A DNA stretch of 7,801 nucleotides, from assembly GCA_905235775.1 (NCBI GenBank), contig CAJOMY010000083.1:4441-12241 (forward strand), read 5' to 3'. Position 1 is the stretch's first letter, and each line of letters starts with the position of its first letter. This document shows positions 6,026 to 7,801 of this stretch, in pieces. A program made the position numbers and the translations under genes. Origin of the DNA: an uncultured Bacteroidales bacterium (lineage in GTDB: Bacteria; Bacteroidota; Bacteroidia; Bacteroidales; UBA932). Below the pieces are notes generated by a model. It saw nothing but the letters and a program-made list of their open reading frames with translations, was not told where the DNA came from and searched no databases.

Positions 6026-7339
6026 TCAGTCACCCGTGTTGGCAAGCGTGCCGGAGATGTACTGGTCGTAGGCGGTCATATCCACCAGGCCGTGGCCGGA
6101 GAGGTTGAACAGGATGACCTTCTCCTCGCCGGTCTCCTTGCACTTGTTGGCTTCGTTGATGGCTGCGGCGATGGCGTGGCAGGACTCCGGGGCCGGGATG
6201 ATGCCTTCCGCCTTGGCGAAGAGCTGCCCTGCGGCGAAGGAGTCGAGCTGGCGGATGTCCACCGCCTCCACCAGGCCGTCCTTGACGAGCTGGGAGACGA
6301 TGGCGCCGGCGCCGTGGTAGCGCAGGCCGCCCGCGTGGATGTTGGCCGGACGGAATTCGTGGCCCAGGGTGAACATCGGGATCAGCGGGGTGTAGCCCGT
6401 CTCGTCGCCGAAGTCATAGCGGAACTCGCCCTTGGTGAGCTTCGGGCAGGAAGCCGGCTCGGCCGCGATGAAGCGCGTGTGCTTGCCGTCCTTGAGGTTG
6501 TGGCGCATGAAGGGCATCGAGATGCCGCTGAAGTTGGAGCCGCCGCCGAAGCAGCCGATCACGATGTCGGGATATTCCCCGGCCATCGCCATCTGCTTCT
6601 CGGCCTCCAGGCCGATGACGGTCTGGTGCAGGCAGACGTGGTTGAGCACGGAGCCGAGCAGGTACTTGCAGTTCGGGGTCATCATCGCGAGTTCCACCGC
6701 CTCGGAAATGGCGGTGCCGAGCGAACCCTGGTGGTTCGGGTCGGCGGTGAGGAGGTCCTTGCCCGCGCGGGTGGACATCGACGGGGACGGGGTCACCTGG
6801 GCGTCGAAGACCTGCATGATGATGCGGCGGTAGGGCTTCTGCTCATAGCTGATCTTGACCTGGTAGATGGCGCAGTCCAGTCCGAAGAGCTTGGCGGAGT
6901 AGGCGAGGGCGGCGCCCCACTGACCGGCGCCGGTCTCGGTCGTGACGTTGGTCACGCCCTGCTGCTTGCAGTAGTAGGCCTGCGGGATGGCGGAGTTGAG
7001 CTTGTGCGAGCCCAGCGGGTTCACGCTCTCGTTCTTGAAGTAGATATGGGCGGGGGTGCCCAGCGCCTCCTCGAGGCTGTAAGCCCGCACGAGCGGGGTG
7101 CAACGGTAGTAGGCGTACTTCTCGCGCACCTCTTCCGGGATGTCGATCCAGGCATCGGTCCGGTTGACTTCCTGGCGGGAGCACTCTTCGGCGAAGAGCG
7201 GATAGAGGTCCTCGGCCGTGATCGGCTCCTTGGTGGCGGGGTTGATCATCGGCATCGGCTTGTTGGTCATATCGGCGACGACATTGTACCATTGAGTCGG
7301 GATCTCGCTCTCGGGGAGGATGAATCTTTTCTGTTTCAT
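6026..7339 (-). CDS. trpB2: TrpB2-type tryptophan synthase beta chain (PLP enzyme)
   Basis: The 437-residue protein belongs to the TrpB-like branch usually called TrpB2, longer than the roughly 400-residue classical TrpB and with an N-terminal extension (FILPESEIPTQWYNVVADM). TrpB enzymes condense indole and L-serine to L-tryptophan. Visible landmarks are the PLP lysine K113 in NPLGSHKLNSA, the catalytic glutamate E135 in TETGAGQWG, the phosphate-binding GGGSNFSG (265-272), EGIIPAPESCHA (378-389) and the C-terminal SGHG (414-417). The second His of classical GAGQHG is Trp here, as in TrpB2. No trpA or other trp gene is adjacent. Known roles of TrpB2 include indole salvage, and serine deamination has been proposed, so a stand-alone salvage enzyme fits. 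It lies 18 nt downstream of a threonine-aldolase-like gene on the same strand, probably as one operon ending at the terminator near 5987. Confidence 0.93.
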   Translation of the reverse strand: MKQKRFILPESEIPTQWYNVVADMTNKPMPMINPATKEPITAEDLYPLFAEECSRQEVNRTDAWIDIPEEVREKYAYYRCTPLVRAYSLEEALGTPAHIYFKNESVNPLGSHKLNSAIPQAYYCKQQGVTNVTTETGAGQWGAALAYSAKLFGLDCAIYQVKISYEQKPYRRIIMQVFDAQVTPSPSMSTRAGKDLLTADPNHQGSLGTAISEAVELAMMTPNCKYLLGSVLNHVCLHQTVIGLEAEKQMAMAGEYPDIVIGCFGGGSNFSGISMPFMRHNLKDGKHTRFIAAEPASCPKLTKGEFRYDFGDETGYTPLIPMFTLGHEFRPANIHAGGLRYHGAGAIVSQLVKDGLVEAVDIRQLDSFAAGQLFAKAEGIIPAPESCHAIAAAINEANKCKETGEEKVILFNLSGHGLVDMTAYDQYISGTLANTGD

Positions 7340-7357
7340 TTCTGTGAGATAAAAGGT

Positions 7358-7801
7358 TTATAAATAATTGGTTATGTAATTCTCCACTGCTTCGACAGCT
7401 TCTTCCCGGGTGGCCCAGCTGGTGCAGAAGCGCACGGCGGTGCGCCCCTCGTCCACGCGCTGCCAGCACTCGAAGCCGAACTCCGCTGCCATCTTCTCCA
7501 CGCATTCGTCCGGCAGGACGGGGAAGACCTGATTGGTGGTGTTCTCCACGAGGAAGGGGACGCCCTTGCGGGTGAAGGCGGCCCGGATGCGGTCGGCCAG
7601 GCGGTCTGCGCGGCGGGCCAGCCGGAAGTAGAGCCCCTCGTTCATCAGCGTCTCGAACTGGATGCCGAGCAGGCGGCCCTTGGCGAGCATGCCGCCGTTC
7701 TGCTTGATGGCGTAGCGGAAATCCTCCGCGAGCTCCGGCCGGGCGAAGACGACGGCCTCGCCGAACAGGGCGCCCTGCTTGGTGCCGCCGATGTAGAACA
7801 C
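7358..7801 (-). CDS. L-threonine aldolase-type PLP enzyme (C-terminal part, cut at window edge)
   Basis: The last 147 residues are present; the start lies beyond position 7801. The fragment opens at FYIGGTKQGALFGEAVV, which contains the PLP-binding lysine motif GGTKxG of the fold-type I beta-eliminating lyase / threonine aldolase family. The rest is its small C-terminal domain (GLYFRLARRADRLADRI, VENTTNQVFPVLPDE, GRTAVRFCTSWATREEAV), with the conserved arginine in RFCTSW expected to hold the substrate carboxylate. These cytoplasmic enzymes split L-threonine or L-allo-threonine into glycine and acetaldehyde, often with low specificity and some action on serine-like substrates. The GTG at 7801-7799 is an internal valine, not a start. 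The gene is followed after 18 nt by trpB2, which suggests co-transcription. Another beta-eliminating lyase activity cannot be excluded from this fragment. Confidence 0.85.
   Translation of the reverse strand: MFYIGGTKQGALFGEAVVFARPELAEDFRYAIKQNGGMLAKGRLLGIQFETLMNEGLYFRLARRADRLADRIRAAFTRKGVPFLVENTTNQVFPVLPDECVEKMAAEFGFECWQRVDEGRTAVRFCTSWATREEAVEAVENYITNYL

Noticed and set aside
6092..7363. A 423-codon open frame on the plus strand opposite trpB2
   Set aside because: Mirror frame of a clearly recognised PLP enzyme; its composition is repetitive and it has no family features.

Overview
The window reads as chromosomal DNA of a GC-rich member of the Bacteroidetes, probably order Bacteroidales. 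The evidence is two SusC/TonB-receptor-like outer-membrane barrel proteins with a carboxypeptidase-regulatory-like N-terminal domain, promoters of the TTTG / TAnnTTTG type, A-rich leaders without clear Shine-Dalgarno sites, and a GGDD-type (pyrophosphate) phosphofructokinase. I cannot place the genus from sequence alone; a GC-rich Rikenellaceae-like gut lineage is a guess.

Layout. Positions 1-826 (minus) hold the N-terminal 275 residues of a TonB-receptor-like barrel protein cut by the window edge. The 827-1161 gap carries its putative -7 box and, just upstream of that, four copies of a TTCGACGAA-like element at 20-21 bp spacing, which look like an activator-binding array. A small secretory-type gene follows (1162-1618, plus), broken by a +1 frameshift near 1402. 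A complete 971-residue outer-membrane barrel protein of the same superfamily as the first lies at 1727-4642 (plus). Its stop codon is followed by a compact promoter with a perfect inverted repeat between the -33 and -7 boxes, driving a pyrophosphate-dependent phosphofructokinase (4726-5955, plus). A strong bidirectional terminator (5969-6005) separates this from a convergent pair on the minus strand: a TrpB2-type tryptophan synthase beta chain (6026-7339), and upstream of it, 18 nt away, the C-terminal part of an L-threonine-aldolase-type enzyme (7358-7801, cut by the window edge).

How the genes relate. The left half is cell-envelope: two barrel proteins in divergent orientation, with a broken small exported protein between them. 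The right half is core metabolism: reversible PPi-linked glycolysis, and a two-gene PLP-enzyme unit acting on beta-hydroxy amino acids (threonine/serine). Nothing in the window is clearly a new multi-gene system. The most informative unexplained signals are the phased TTCGACGAA array, the palindrome inside the pfp promoter, and the frameshifted small exported gene.
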